From NCBI GenBank assembly GCA_025642065.1, contig JAODUP010000446.1, forward strand, positions 245,001 through 309,000: a DNA stretch of 64,000 bases, written 5' to 3'. The translations under genes were made by a program, and so were the position numbers. The notes beneath the pieces are model-generated. The model was given only the letters and a program-made list of their open reading frames with translations. It did no database searches and had not been told where the DNA came from. This document shows positions 1 to 13,918 of this stretch, in pieces (the stretch's first letter is position 1; every line of letters starts with the position of its first letter). Source of the DNA: Paralvinella palmiformis. Its lineage: Eukaryota > Annelida > Polychaeta > Terebellida > Alvinellidae.

Positions 1-144
1 TATTTTGCAACAGTGTAATATGATTACTCACCAGTGCTCATTGTGATATAATTCTGTTTAGGTTTATTATATTTATAATAATTTAATATTTAATTAATAT
101 TTGCCTTGTTCAAATCACCAGAAATAGTTAATTTGTAAAGAATA

Positions 145-178
<34 letters not shown>

Positions 179-244
179 ACTGAGAGCTATAAAGTCTCAA
201 GTAAGTGACAAGTACAATAAATTACAGTGAGTATAAATAACTAG

Positions 245-349
<105 letters not shown>

Positions 350-495
350 ACTCATGTTCATGATGAGTCAGATCGAAGTTAGCAATAGATAATAGTTTTA
401 TAGCTCCCCGAGATTGTGATCGATGTGGCCTCCAAGTTGTAAATAAATCAATACAATCTTAACATGAGTATCGTCGAAAGAAAGAGAAGGGGGGG

Positions 496-497
<2 letters not shown>

Positions 498-553
<56 letters not shown>
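498..553. repeat. (GA)n microsatellite
   Basis: Uninterrupted GA dinucleotides, preceded by a run of G. Confidence 0.95.
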
Positions 554-555
<2 letters not shown>

Positions 556-827
556 AGAAGTCATGCCTCGTAAATAATCGTTTGAAAACAGATCTGAAAT
601 CGACTGTCAACATATACTCGGGTAGACCAATGAACCATTATATTAGCTATTTGTTTACTTCACCGTGGATTACTGTACAACGCTAGGACCGGTGTAGGAT
701 GGGTTATATAGGAGCTACATAATAAACGATATGTCGTATAAATAATTAGGAGTGAGTGAGTGAGTGACATTGGTTTAAAGACAAATCTGCTTCTTTTTTC
801 TCGCTCATTATGTTCATGTCCACCTGT

Positions 828-1072
828 TTGACCTCATGGGTAGAGTGTGAGACTATTTACTTATGGTTATGGACATTCTGTGAGGGAGGTCACAGGTTCG
901 CCCCTCAGCCGTGGCACTATAGTAGGAGGAGATTTTCATCCAACCAGGCAACTGGCAAGGTTTTCTCTACCGAATATGGCATTTATTCTAAATTCAAAAT
1001 TTCCCTCATTTGAGCTTGCCCACCACGTTAAAAGTGCCATCTCGGCCATTATTATTATTATTATTATTATAT
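828..1072 (+). mobile_element. SINE family B, tRNA-like head
   Basis: A segment with a GGTTCG-type B-box (near 893) is followed by GTGGCACTATAGTAGGAGGA, a pyrimidine-rich body and an (ATT)n tail. The same body occurs again at 55019-55355, so this is a dispersed repeat, most simply a tRNA-derived SINE. The ATT tail marks the 3' end in plus orientation. The family name is unknown to me. Confidence 0.7.
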
Positions 1073-1904
1073 CAGTCACAATTAACCAATTGTAGATCCC
1101 AAATGCGGGAGTGGGGGTGGTAATTGAGACATACTTAGGTATATGCATACATCTATCAATATGTGGAGGTATGGAACATTTTGTTTTTAGATTAATGTAT
1201 GTATAGTTGTATTTGTATTTAGATTTATGGAGGTAGGTCTCGAAGGATGTTTAGATATGTTGATGCTCTGTGCCTGTTGCCTCTTTATATGTACCCTAAA
1301 ACACACACACACATACACACACACACACACACAAACGTCTACGCATGTATTCGTAACTGTTTGGTATATGTGTGTCGTGTGTCAGTAGGAGATCTTGGCC
1401 AGTCCGGATGGACGGGAAGCGTCTCAAAATCTACTCTATTCTTAACCTGATTAATACCAATTATATATAACATAATGAACTATGATGAAATCTACTTGAT
1501 CAAACCTCCCGACTGAGATCGTCCGAATCAAAGACGACAGTATAAATATATAACGATCTTCATTACTTGGTCTATTTATCAGACTGTTTCAGCCGTCGTG
1601 TGATAGACAAAACACAAAAACACAAAAACAAACATGTCATTGACAACCATCTGACGTAAGACAACACATAATGGAATGGCAGACGATAATTACCGTCATT
1701 TACAAACATTCCAGTAATCGCGCTCGCTGACATTAGACTTTTAATCGTTTCTTTTTATACGAGAATGTTCACGAGAGACGAGGACAACGTTAAGTAACTA
1801 AACTTCCAGGTTTGGCTTTTTGGAACTGACGAAAACGATTAAAAGCGATTAAAACGGGTGACCTTTCTGTACCAAGGTGTTTTTAAACCTCACTCACTTA
1901 CTCA

Positions 1905-2108
1905 CTCGTGCTGGACCGCAGATCACACTACCACCCGTGTTCGAATCCCGGCGTGCACACGGTAGGCTAAATGTACCGAGCGACCTCCAAAGGTAATGAA
2001 GCGAAGTCGAAGATGGAACAACCTTCAGATATGCCCACGCCGAGATTCGAACACGGGTGGTAGTGACCCGTGGTCCAACACACTACCGCTAGACCACGGA
2101 GGCGCCCC
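1905..2108. mobile_element. Two SINE family A fragments in inverted orientation
   Basis: Bases 1911-1957 are the tRNA-like head of family A in plus orientation (GTTCGAATCCCGGCG B-box). From about 1954 the sequence switches to a nearly full minus-orientation copy ending in the head at 2108. The two heads form an inverted repeat (about 1926-1957 against 2030-2062) able to fold into a hairpin. Confidence 0.75.
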
Positions 2109-2989
2109 TCTAGATTATGGATAAAAGAAGGGTATTCTAATCAGGAACTTACGAAAGCTATATTTCTGACAGTTCTCCATTATAAATATATCCAATTAAT
2201 TGATGACATTTTGATGATGGTATAGAACGTCCTTCGTCGTTAGACGTGTTCTTTATACTGATAAATAGACATCAAATTAATCTATAGCCCTTCTTATGGA
2301 CCGTCAAATAACCTTGGTACTCACCTAATATGTCCTCTCGGAACCGCGTACCACTCATAAGCAGCGCACTCCGCGGCTTCCAGGTATTGTACGGCGTGCG
2401 GTCTATCAGGTGTACTCGATCCTGACCCGCGACATGCATCGGCTGCTTCGACGGATACAAAGGACGATATCCGTGATAAGAAGGCGACGGATTTGTTCTT
2501 GTGGTACCGCGTCACCGGTCACCTGAGCTCTGCCGTCATCACACCGACAGCCATACATACATACACACACACACACACACCTAGATCGTCATACGAGGCC
2601 CATACCACGGTGTGTCTTCGTTTATCGATTTCTTTCCAGTTGGTTGGAGGTTCGTCGACCAACACGCAGCAACGGCATAACGCCAACATGGCAACAAGGG
2701 AATATTTACCCATAACGGGACATCTAGGAGTTACCCCGTGTCGGTGTCGTGTATATTCACCCTCCCCCCACCCCCAGCTCCGCTGCTTGTGTTAGCTTTC
2801 ACGCGAACGAGACGGATGTGCACATGCCTTAAAACGGGTGCGCGGCTTGTGGAAGATCGCGTATACGGTCTTTTGAAAACGGCAATTGTCATATTTATTG
2901 GGTTTATTAATTCGTTTCAAAATATAAATTTAGGTCATTTACTGTCACGCTAATCCAGTATCCGATCTCAGATTGATTGCGTCATTCGT

Positions 2990-3090
2990 GCTCTGGCCAG
3001 ATCCAAATTATCGTATCCCAAATTGGAGATTGGGTTGATTTGTTTAGCCTCAGCGCCGGTCAAATGCCACAAATACAGCTATGAAACGTA
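2990..3090 (-). mobile_element. SINE-like fragment (family E)
   Basis: The complement contains GACCGGCGCTGAGGCTAAAC, which resembles GACCAATGCTGAGGCTAAAT near 14640 in the opposite orientation. The element ends are not clear. Confidence 0.4.
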
Positions 3091-3119
3091 TTCGAACCCA
3101 GAACACTTAAATCGGTGTC

Positions 3120-3365
3120 CGTGATTTGCTTATGCCTGGCGCTGGTCACAGAAGGGGACACACGGCTTGGAGGCTACACCCTCGGGAAGTGTTCTTTACA
3201 TCCACTGTGATAGACATGGCAGTCCAAACGGGTCGTATAAGTCGAGGAAAGCGAGATGATAACACTGAATGAAGTCTTTTTAAAGATCCCACACACGTGC
3301 GATTCGATCGCGTGACTATAGGTCTACAGTTCACTACGCTACCAACTGGTCTATGGGAGAACCCT
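3120..3365 (-). mobile_element. SINE-like element (family D)
   Basis: The complement starts with a tRNA-like head: an A-box-like GGTAGCGTAG, a B-box-like CGATCGAATCGC, then a body. Only one copy was noticed in this window, so the call rests on the Pol III promoter-like layout alone. Confidence 0.4.
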
Positions 3366-4223
3366 TTAAACTGGAGAAAACATTTGTCTACGTTCAGGTA
3401 CAGCAGTGAATCACTTCTCCATTAACCTGGCTAGGATGGTCTGGTACCTTAACAATATTGTATATTGATCACAAAACAACCGTTATAATTTGCCTACACA
3501 GACCCGGTATAACCAGTCAGCTTATTATTGCTAAGATTGGTCAATAAGTTGCAGTAAACATTTGACCTCTAATTCTGTGCTGGCCCATACAAGGACCGTA
3601 TTGTGTATAGAACCCTTCAATGCTGAGCTTTTGTTTGGTTTTATTGACACTGTCTACGCCAGTGTTGTATATAACAGCCTTGTGGCAAATTGGGCAACGT
3701 TTATTTATGAAAACCATTTCACTATTACATATAAATCATATATGACTTAGCTGAAATGGGCATGTGATAGTGAGTTTTAGAAATGAATGAAGAGACATTG
3801 GTATAAAAAGCCACAAACATCTCTCTCTCTCGCTCTCTCTATGTGTGTGTGTGTGCGTGCGTTCTGTGTGACACTAATTTGCCATAACATGCCATATAAT
3901 ATATAAAACAATCAAATCAAAGGAAGTACTTCAAAATGTTACACGAAGCACCATCTCACAGTACATGATCTACAATGAAACTTCAGTGTACTTCATGTTG
4001 TCATTGGAAAGATCTAATGTGGAGTTTGAACACATATACTATCTTGATTAGCCTTCAAAGTGGTATCATAAATCATGTCTTCTTCAACAAACAAGAACAT
4101 GTAGAGAAGTAAACATTTTATATCAAAGCAACTTACAAATAAATCTCAATACATTTCCATATATCAGAAACAAATGGACTAAGATATGACACCTGTAACA
4201 AATGAGATTGTAAGAAATCTATA

Positions 4224-4229
4224 TTTATT
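4224..4229 (-). terminator. Candidate polyadenylation signal of TAF2
   Basis: AATAAA on the minus strand, about 145 bases after the TAF2 stop codon at 4374-4376. It is the first canonical hexamer I found downstream. Confidence 0.4.
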
Positions 4230-4373
4230 ATGAAGGTGAGCTGTTACCAATACATCCACGACCATCACCTTCCACACACTCGCCAAATAGTTTTGAATAC
4301 CTAAAAAATGCACAAGAAACACTTGGTCCAAACATCAATACTGCAGACCAAGCTTTAGCCACAAATACACCAA

Positions 4374-5745
4374 TCACATTGACTCAAACTCGGGTGAACT
4401 CGGCTTGGAGAACACATTTGGTGAGTTGTGATAACTCGTTTCTGAACTGAGTACGTCTGTTGGTTTCTCGTGGTCCTTCTCAGTTCTGTCGTGTTTGTGC
4501 TTGTGTTTATGCTTGTGTTTGTTCTTCTTTTTCTTTTTCTTCAGTGCTTTATGCAATGACTCGGACAGTGACGGGCTGGGGGCCATTGTGGAATGAAGTG
4601 GACTGAAGTGGGCGGATGATGTACCGAGTGGCAGGAAAGAAGTGTGTGACTGGCTGAGAGGAGTGTCGAAGCTGGTCACCATCTGGTGATCACGAGTGAT
4701 GCTATAGTCCATCTGATCTGTGGAGCAAGCCGTGTCCTCATCGTGAATGTCCGTCGTCTCCATTGGTATATCTTCCATCGTTATCACCTCCTCAGCAACC
4801 ACTTCTGTAAAGAACACATTTATAATTACCATTGTCTCTGAATATCAAAATCCCATTAGCAGATAGATAACGACACGCAGCTCAATCACATAAACCTGAA
4901 CAAACCTAAGTCTTGTAATAAATCTTTTCTTTTGTGGCGTTAAAAACCTTTGTGACACCTTTTTAAAATTACCATAACTTTAATTACCATAAATGTTAAA
5001 TCATAAACCTATTTTTATCATTTATTGATTAATGGCAGTACTATAAAGAGATAATTCAAATATTAACTAAATATCAAACTGAACAAAACCAAATAAAAAT
5101 ATTATATTGTTTAAACTTTGTATATTATTTGTGTAATTAGACTATTTTCATAGTTACATGTGTGTGTGTGCAAGTTCACATGTGTTGTGACAAAGCCAGT
5201 GGGAGATCTCATCCACATATATACTGCTGTAAAGTTCTATGTCTAAATATTATACTGTGCTGATGTTTCATTTTTTTGATGTAAATTAACAATGTCATTG
5301 TCACAAAATAATAAAATTAAACGTTTTGTCTCAAAGTATCACCCTCAGATTACATTTGTCAAGTATTGATTACAATTTCTGTGATTCTTATCATCAAGTT
5401 GATAACAGACAAATATTACTGTAATTAAGAAACTACCTGATGTACTTTGTTAGATAATTGGAATTAATACATTTATTACACGAGACAAATATTGAAGTTA
5501 ACATAATTGATCTCTCGGACGTGATACTGCCCACAGCAGATGATTAATCAGAGAGAGTCTGTTAAGCAAAATATGTAAACTTTGTTTCAGCGATGTTACG
5601 TAATAACATATTGTGTACATTTAGATATTAATAGATGTCATAGATCTATATTGCGCATGACATGAATATAAATTTATAGACCTTTAAATTACCACTTAAA
5701 TCAACATTATAAAGAAATGCAAAGAATATATAAAATGTACTGAAA

Positions 5746-5785
<40 letters not shown>

Positions 5786-7549
5786 GTAGTATCATCTGCT
5801 TAGTCATCTTTGAAAACTCTGCCTCTTACAAAGTTAGATTTTTATCAATCCTGTTTATCATTCTTGCAGCTTCATCACAATAAATTAATATTGTTCATAA
5901 ATAGGTTAATGTGTTACAACAGAAATATTTTATTGATACGATAGAGCAATCACTTTTAATGCTTCTCAATTATGGTCCAAGTAAAGATCAAACTTTGTTC
6001 AGTAATAAGTTTAGCTGGGATCACTTCATGGATACAAAGGGTGCACAACGAGGACAATAACTGCGTACATGGAATAGACTCTGGTGATATTAACATACGA
6101 AACGGCATGTTAGTTATCCAAACAGTTATTACCTTTGTCGTTTGTATTGTGTGTGAGAAGTAAGCATGAAAATTGATGGTGATAAATGTTTTATCCAAGT
6201 GGTAAAACCCATTTTCTACGTGTTACTTTTTCAGATGATGATGATTGATGTTTTATGGCCATTTATGTGCACATGATAAGCTAAATGGGCTGAACGACCT
6301 CCGAAGGTAATACAGCCAAGTCAAAGATGAAATAACCTCCAAATATTCCCATGTCGAAGTTCGAACTCGGTGGTAGTTATCTGTGATCCAACGCACTATG
6401 AGTTAGACCAAGGGGGGGGGGCGCCTGGGTTACTTTTAGAGCTTAACATCACAACTTCTGAACATATCACACTGAAAAATTCTGGAACTAGTTCACTTTG
6501 GTTGGAACTAAGGGAAAGTAGTGATATATCTTTAACTAACTGGGTACAAATGATTTAAATTTAGATAATTAAGGTCAATATCCTTTCACTTTGCTTTCAG
6601 GTGTTGTTCCCATAACCTAATTTTTGTTAAAGAATTGATGAAGACCGTTATTTGATAGAATACCCACTAAAATGAACTAGGCAAATTGTTTGGTACAAAA
6701 ATCCTAAAATTAATTCCAGTAACTAACCTTTCTCCTAAAAACTTATCAATCCATGTATTATAATACCATATATCGCACAGCAGTAATGCACCATAAAGTA
6801 GGTGACCTACATTTACAACAATAATATAGTTTATAGAATTTTAGTGGACTCAATCAAAGATGGCATAAAATTGTATTTATGTCATGGTATTTAAATGCAA
6901 TTTTATTTAATTTTGTTTACATAAGTATTTGAATTTGAAGAATCAAAGGTCAAAATATTTGTACTAGTTTTTATATGTCAGCTGCTTGCTTCTAGAACAT
7001 ACATGAGAGTTGAGGAGGGAAATCCTAAATATCAAGTCAACATTGTGTTTGTTTTTATCTAGACTGATGTCTATTACACTTAAATAGGAGATGGAATAAT
7101 ATTTACTTCATTTAAGTACGATGACTCATAAGGATGGCTTAGTATGACTATAGCTAAAAGAAAATTAAATAATTTTATTATTGAATCCATAACAGCATAT
7201 TTTAAGAATATATTCTTATTGATCACGAGATCACTTATACTACCCCTCCTCAAATTTCTGTGTATCCCAGCAGCTTCATTTGAACAATCTGAAATCCTCT
7301 TCCTCAAACTTCACGTATTTTGCCATGTTATGAATGCCATGTTATGAATGCAGTTTTAAACTATTATTATTTCAAATATATTTTAATAATTTTTTAAAAT
7401 ATAGTTTTTGTCTTCAGTGAATTGAAATATATTTATTTCAATGTCTGGCTTTAACCTTTAGTTTTAATATTTTTTTGTAAACAAACTTCTTCCCCTTTTA
7501 AAGCACATTCTATATACTTTTGAACATTGGTTATGGGCATTTGTGTGTG

Positions 7550-7582
<33 letters not shown>

Positions 7583-8184
7583 CTGTATGTGTGTGTATAC
7601 CAACCTGTATCGGCAGCAATGGGTAAATCAGAGCCAGCTGAGCTTGTACTTAATCTTGATGGTGATGGATGTAACCTGACTAATGATGCGGAGGATGGTT
7701 GTCTGGTGAGAAGCATTGTTGTGATGATGGGTGTTGCCTCTGGTGATGACTTCTCGGGACTAAATATATTTATTGGAGCACTCGTGGGAGATGGAATCTG
7801 AAATGGTCAATCCATCATAAACTGTCATTACTGTTACAACAATACAGCACATTATCAAAGGTTAGAATGTAATATACAATACTAATCTAATACATATCAT
7901 TCTGTAACCAGCAGAAGTCTTTAAATGTCTTTATTATTTTATTCTGTTTGATGGGTAAAATATAAAATAAGTAATTCCTTTTGAAATGTCTTATATAGAA
8001 GTAAAAACAGACAAAATTCAATACAATATGAATCTTTATGCCACAATATTTAATACAATATTTTGGTGGGTTTATTTGTCTGAATAAAACATTAAAACTG
8101 ATGATAATTAATTCTTCCATAATGTTGTATTGAAAAGAGTATGACTTCTATAACAATTATATATATATATCAGTGTTATTTTTC

Positions 8185-8217
<33 letters not shown>

Positions 8218-11200
8218 TGTTAACAGCCATGATGACAAAAATTAAAATTTATTGTAAGAAGATTTTGAAATGTTTGTGAATCCTTGAAAGTGTTTGTGAA
8301 TTCCACTTCAAGTAATTCAATGTGTGTGTGGGGGGGGGGTGGAAAGAAATAGCAAGTGGATAAATTAAATTAGTAGATTATGAGTGAGTGAAGAAGTTTA
8401 TGAGAAACGCCACTGAATAAAAAACAAAACAGCACCAGAAAACTAAACTTACCTTATTTGCATATTTTGTGAAGTCATCGTTAAATGATGTATACGTCTG
8501 CGGTGGGCTGTGTACATGTACTGGTGATCTTCCAACACTATCATCGTGTGGCTTGCTTCCAAACTAAATAAAACAATGACATCGTTCTTCAATTGGCACT
8601 CGACCGTGACATGCCAACAATACAAGGTTAATACTAATACTAAATATAATAGAGAAAGCCGGGAAGGAAACCTCTCCAATGGCTAAAATGCCTTCTAATC
8701 AAGCAGAACGTTGCTGTGACTGAATGTGACAAACTTCAAGATATGTGATATCTGTGGAAAATAGCAAGAATAAGGCTGTTTGTATAACATCAAATAATAC
8801 AGCTATTATGAACCATTTTCAAACAACCATCTCTTGGCTCCATAAACACCTTCCTAGGTTCCTTTATGGTAACCATCCCCACATCTCCCTTCACAGAGAT
8901 ACAGCTCATAAATAATCTATTCGGTTTTTGAAGATGATTTCCCTGTTACAATCATTACACCACTGTCTGTGGAAGGTACAACAGGGGAACTCTACTGTAG
9001 TGATAACATTTCTATGTGACCATAGCTCCATCTGTACCTTCACTGGAATGAAAATCTGATAAACGCGACACCATCAAATAACTAACTAATCACCAAAGGT
9101 AATGACCTTCAACTTCACAGTGGGAAGAATTGGTCAAGAGGCTGATAGATGTAAATAACGAAATGAAAATATTCTGAGCGCCATCATAGCATGGCCTGAT
9201 GCGTGTATTTGGCTACAAGTACCTTGATTTTAAGCCTCAACTGAGACTGACTGCCTTCATCTGTGTCTATTTGCCACGGCGGTTTCACCTCTGACCTATG
9301 TTCTCCCAGTAACATATCTGTATAATGCTGAAAGTAGTGTCAGGCCATAGCTCTATCAGTACACTGGGAAGCACCGATGGTGCTCAGCATGTGTACTGCA
9401 TGTGTACTGGACACCACAAGTTTAACATGTCCTTCAGACACAGACTCTAATATGGAAAACTGTTGACATTATCAATATGTTCAGTCAACCTTCAGTACAG
9501 CCACAAAAGAATCCAAATGAATAGGCTGGATATCAGGCAGCGACTACCTACACCAGATATCATAATGACTAGGCCATAAATGACCACATTATAAGTAGAA
9601 GTGCATTAAATGTATGGTTTTATCTGAGCAACTTTAATAGGATCACTTTCATAAATGCAAAAACATTAATGATATACTTGCACATTGAATCAGATCAATT
9701 AAATTCAATAATACCAACGGCACTGCAAAAAGTCAAGAAACATTTGAACCAACGACCTGGTCATTATGTGGATTATTGATCTCACTCATACATGCATGCA
9801 TGCACTCACTTACTCACTCACTCAATCGATCAATAAATCACTTGCTCACAGACGTGGCTAACCGAATTACCTGTGAGCTGGCATCAGCTCCCACATCACT
9901 AGAGTGATGACTTGTTACTGTACGTTTTTCTTTCAGGTTTAACACCACTAGTGACTGTAATTGAAAAATATATCAGACTGTATTACTATAAAATCATATA
10001 TAAGACCATATTACTATAAAATCATATATAAGACCATATTACTATAAAATCATATATAAGAGTTTTAAGACCATATTGCTATATGTACGTGGATAGACAT
10101 GTGTCAGCCACAATTTAGAGGCTGGACTAGACCAAACAAATACACATGATCAGTGAATTATATATATTACTCAGTCCTTATCTTACATCTGGTATTGGTA
10201 GACATTCAGGTCTTGTTCTACCATACAGTGTATAATACAGATCTGCGACATCACATCTGAGACGAGAATCGTGAGCGAATGTACAGCTGTAATACAGAAG
10301 TGAGACTTCGTTAAAGTTCATGTTCAAGCATGAAGAATAATTCTCATAAATCACACTGAACAATATACATCCTGTAGACTATTATTACTAATAATACTTC
10401 ATTGGTATGTACTTTTATAGCTGTACAGCCTAAACAAATTTGGAGACGTTAATAGTTACACTACTGGTTAAACATGAAATACACGCATTTTAGTTCTTGA
10501 ACTTTTATCACAAATATTTTCTTGAATGTTTGTGATGACGTCTAGCAAACAAAGATGCTCCCGTATAATGTAGCGAATGGTCATGGAGCACTTGATAAGT
10601 GAACAATGGAGAACAATGGTTGTTTTTATTCCATTAATGGTTAAAATATTGACATGATAAAACCTTTTTGGCCATTTTCTCACATATTTGCTCCATTTGA
10701 GAACAACCACAACCTTGCATAATTTATGAAAGTCACTCAATGTTTTGTGTGTGTAGTATTCCCCAACTATATACTGTTCACATTTAATCTTAAGCTACTA
10801 CATTGATAATTAAACGAATGTTTCCTACATGTAATTAATAAAACACAAATAATAGATGTCGATTGTTAGTCACTCACTTCATCATGGTCCATAGACGTTC
10901 TACTAAGGCTTCTGTACTCAGTGAACTTGGCTTGGACTTCGAGAATGGAGCATACTTGATCAACATCTGGAGAACAGAGTGTCTTAAAGAAGAAAAAATA
11001 ACATAAGTTATTCACAGCCCTGTGTATTAATATTACTTGTTTATGAAGTAAATAGTTAAGCTAGTGTGTGTGTGTGTGTTATTACCTGACATACGGATCT
11101 TGATCATTCTCAACAACATTAAGCAACCAGTCTAGTGTCTCACGACAACTTTCAACTACATTAAAAGAAATAAAGAAATGTCTTCAACAAAATATTTATA

Positions 11201-11231
11201 ATTTGTGTGCGTGTGTATATATATATATATT

Positions 11232-11312
<81 letters not shown>

Positions 11313-11559
11313 TGATGGTTAAGTATATAAATAGATATATAGATAGATAAGGTACAAAATAGAGATATGAATTAGAAACAAAATATGTCAGCCTAAATCT
11401 TGATACAATATTCATGAACCTTTAGTGAAATCAGCCAATGCTTCCAAAGCAGCCAGTCGCACTTCTGAAAATGTTCCCACCGAGGCATACTTCTTGAACA
11501 GTGACGAGTCTATAGGAAGATGACCAAACTTCTGGAGATGTCGAATAGCTTTTATACAC
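4374..11559 (-). CDS. TAF2 exons 24-30 (C-terminal part)
   Basis: Exon 24 11420-11559 ([28 protein letters not shown]). Exon 25 11086-11155 ([17 protein letters not shown]). Exon 26 10878-10982 ([26 protein letters not shown]). Exon 27 10187-10286 ([20 protein letters not shown]). Exon 28 8453-8563, exon 29 7605-7797 and exon 30 4374-4804 encode a Ser/Pro/Thr-rich tail. Exon 30 holds the Lys-run followed by repeated Lys-His pairs that are characteristic of the TAF2 C-terminus. Exons 28 and 29 are assigned by phase, splice sites and continuity; they have little sequence conservation. Confidence 0.88.
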
Positions 11560-13884
11560 CTGAAACAAATAAAGGCATAAGCAAACATGCTGACCTTGGC
11601 CAGAAATAAGACCTCGTTGAACGTAAAGCAGTTAATGTCACCAACCCGATGGTGATGGTAAACTTGTATGATGGCAGCAGTTTTTCAAGGTTTAAGAAAC
11701 GAGTTAGTTCTTCAAGAATTAGCCTCGTCTCTTCTGTAAGGGCATCTGTACTAGGTCCAAGCCTATAGGATAATAATAACAATAATAATAATGAATTAAA
11801 TAGAATGAAAATACTAATAAATTGATGTTATGGACTGTAATAAACATGTTCAAAGGTTGAAAATATATCAACAAAAAAGTTTAAATCCATTTCTGGTGTC
11901 GAGTCTAAAAAACACAACTGACTATACGACTGGTTATTAATGGGGAAGCTTATCTAGGTTTTTTAAGAGAAGAATTTAACAGTTCAAAATCCATTTATGA
12001 AAAGGATAAAAAACACAAACCATTTTAAACTGTGGAAATGTTAGCAACGCATTGTCTAATCATGGATGATTATCAATAAATGTACATTAATAAGTGAACT
12101 TTATTTCATTAGAATATTTCATAATAGAACACTTACATCTATAATTACTGCACATTATGGCTAAACATATATACTGACCCAGTGATGGTGACTGTGTTGA
12201 CAGCAGGTGTCACTGTCATGGCCAGCGCATCTACTAGTGCTGCTCTATAATAGTTATCTGAATACTGGTAAGATAATATGTATACAATTAAGCTTTTCAC
12301 TTTTATAAACCATATAGACATTAGCAAGTCTTATTTGCCACCATATTTCATACATTTTGTTGGGTGATGAAGCTTCTTTTATTTACAAACTTCTACTGTC
12401 ACTTCTTCCGACAGACTGACATATTTATGTTAACTGGTGTTTTGTTTAACTTACTCTGTTTTTACTGTTATCATTGTATTTGATGAGATCAAGGATAAAA
12501 TGAAGCACTTCATTCGGACATATTCCATGGATTGTCCTCAGTTTTGCCATTGCGAGAGGAATTGTCTGAAAAATGTGAATGAATGCTGATCAACGGATAA
12601 AGAAAACATAAACAGAATTGAGGCAATTTCTCTTAATTTCGGCCGACTCCACTCAGCTAAAGATGGATATCTTCCCGAAGAAAATAAAAACGTATTTACC
12701 ACAAATATGGGACAGAGAATTTGTGTATCGTAAATCAGGTATGGCAACATAAAAACCAGTCTAGTAAGTAATGGCAAAGGACAGATAAATAGTCACAAAA
12801 CCAATCTTATAGTTACAGATTGTTTGTCAAAGATCTTATTAGAGTTTCTGACATTTTTTTGTATGAAAGATTTTAGTCATTTATGATTGTATAATAGATG
12901 TACACAAAAAATACAAAAAACAAAGCACCAAATAATATTATACTAATATATAAACTTTTTATATACAAAAAGATTCCCAGTTATAAATGAATATGCATCC
13001 TTGAAAAAATAAGTTAAATGCTATTTAGCTATTGACAAATACCATATAACAGTATTTATATAATGTCACATAAGCTAACTATTGCCATATCGACATGTTC
13101 ATCGAATGCTATATATTCAAGTGATAGTTACGTTTTGTATGTAGTAATTTTGGAAATTGGAGAAGTTGTTCCGTTTCACAATAGAAGGACATGTGTGTGA
13201 ACCAAACATCTTTCTGAAGATGTTCACCATGGCAGGAGGTCCAGCCCAAGTCCCAACCATAGCATTGGCAACCTGTAAAACAACAAAATGATTTTTGTTT
13301 ACTTTATAGTGAGAATTAGTGTTAACAGTGGTTTAAAATGCAGTACACACACACACACACATACATACACACACACACACACAAAGGTACACCTTACTAT
13401 CATCACTGTTAAGATTAAGTTTACCTGTGATAAATGTAGAGCAGCATCCATTCTCACTCTGTAGAAACATTTCTCATTTTCTATGGTATCTGTCAGAGTG
13501 AGACGTGTCTTTGGAGTAGGATAATGGAGCAGGCTATTAATGGCCTAAAAGTAGGATGGTTAAGACAGGTAACACAGTATTCTTCCCATATGGAATAAGT
13601 ACGATATGTTGTTAGTCAAACAAAAAGCTGTCCGGTTCACAAATATCAGAGAAAATCAGAATGAATAACACTAAATCTAGCACTTCTTTTACATATATCT
13701 AATCATTATATGGCCGATACTAACCTCAGTCTGTGCTACAACACATCTTTCATATCTTAACATATACTGCCACATCCAGTCTGGCTGCTCTAGGGCCACA
13801 CTTCTGTATACTGTCATCTCTGGATCAATACGCAGCCACAACACTGGTGAATCAGGACTGAAAACAAAATATGTAAACAGGTAG

Positions 13885-13918
<34 letters not shown>

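Noticed and set aside
8449..8679. 76-codon minus-strand frame with a signal-peptide-like start
   Set aside because: It overlaps TAF2 exon 28 in another frame. The TAF2 frame has matching splice sites and phase on both sides.
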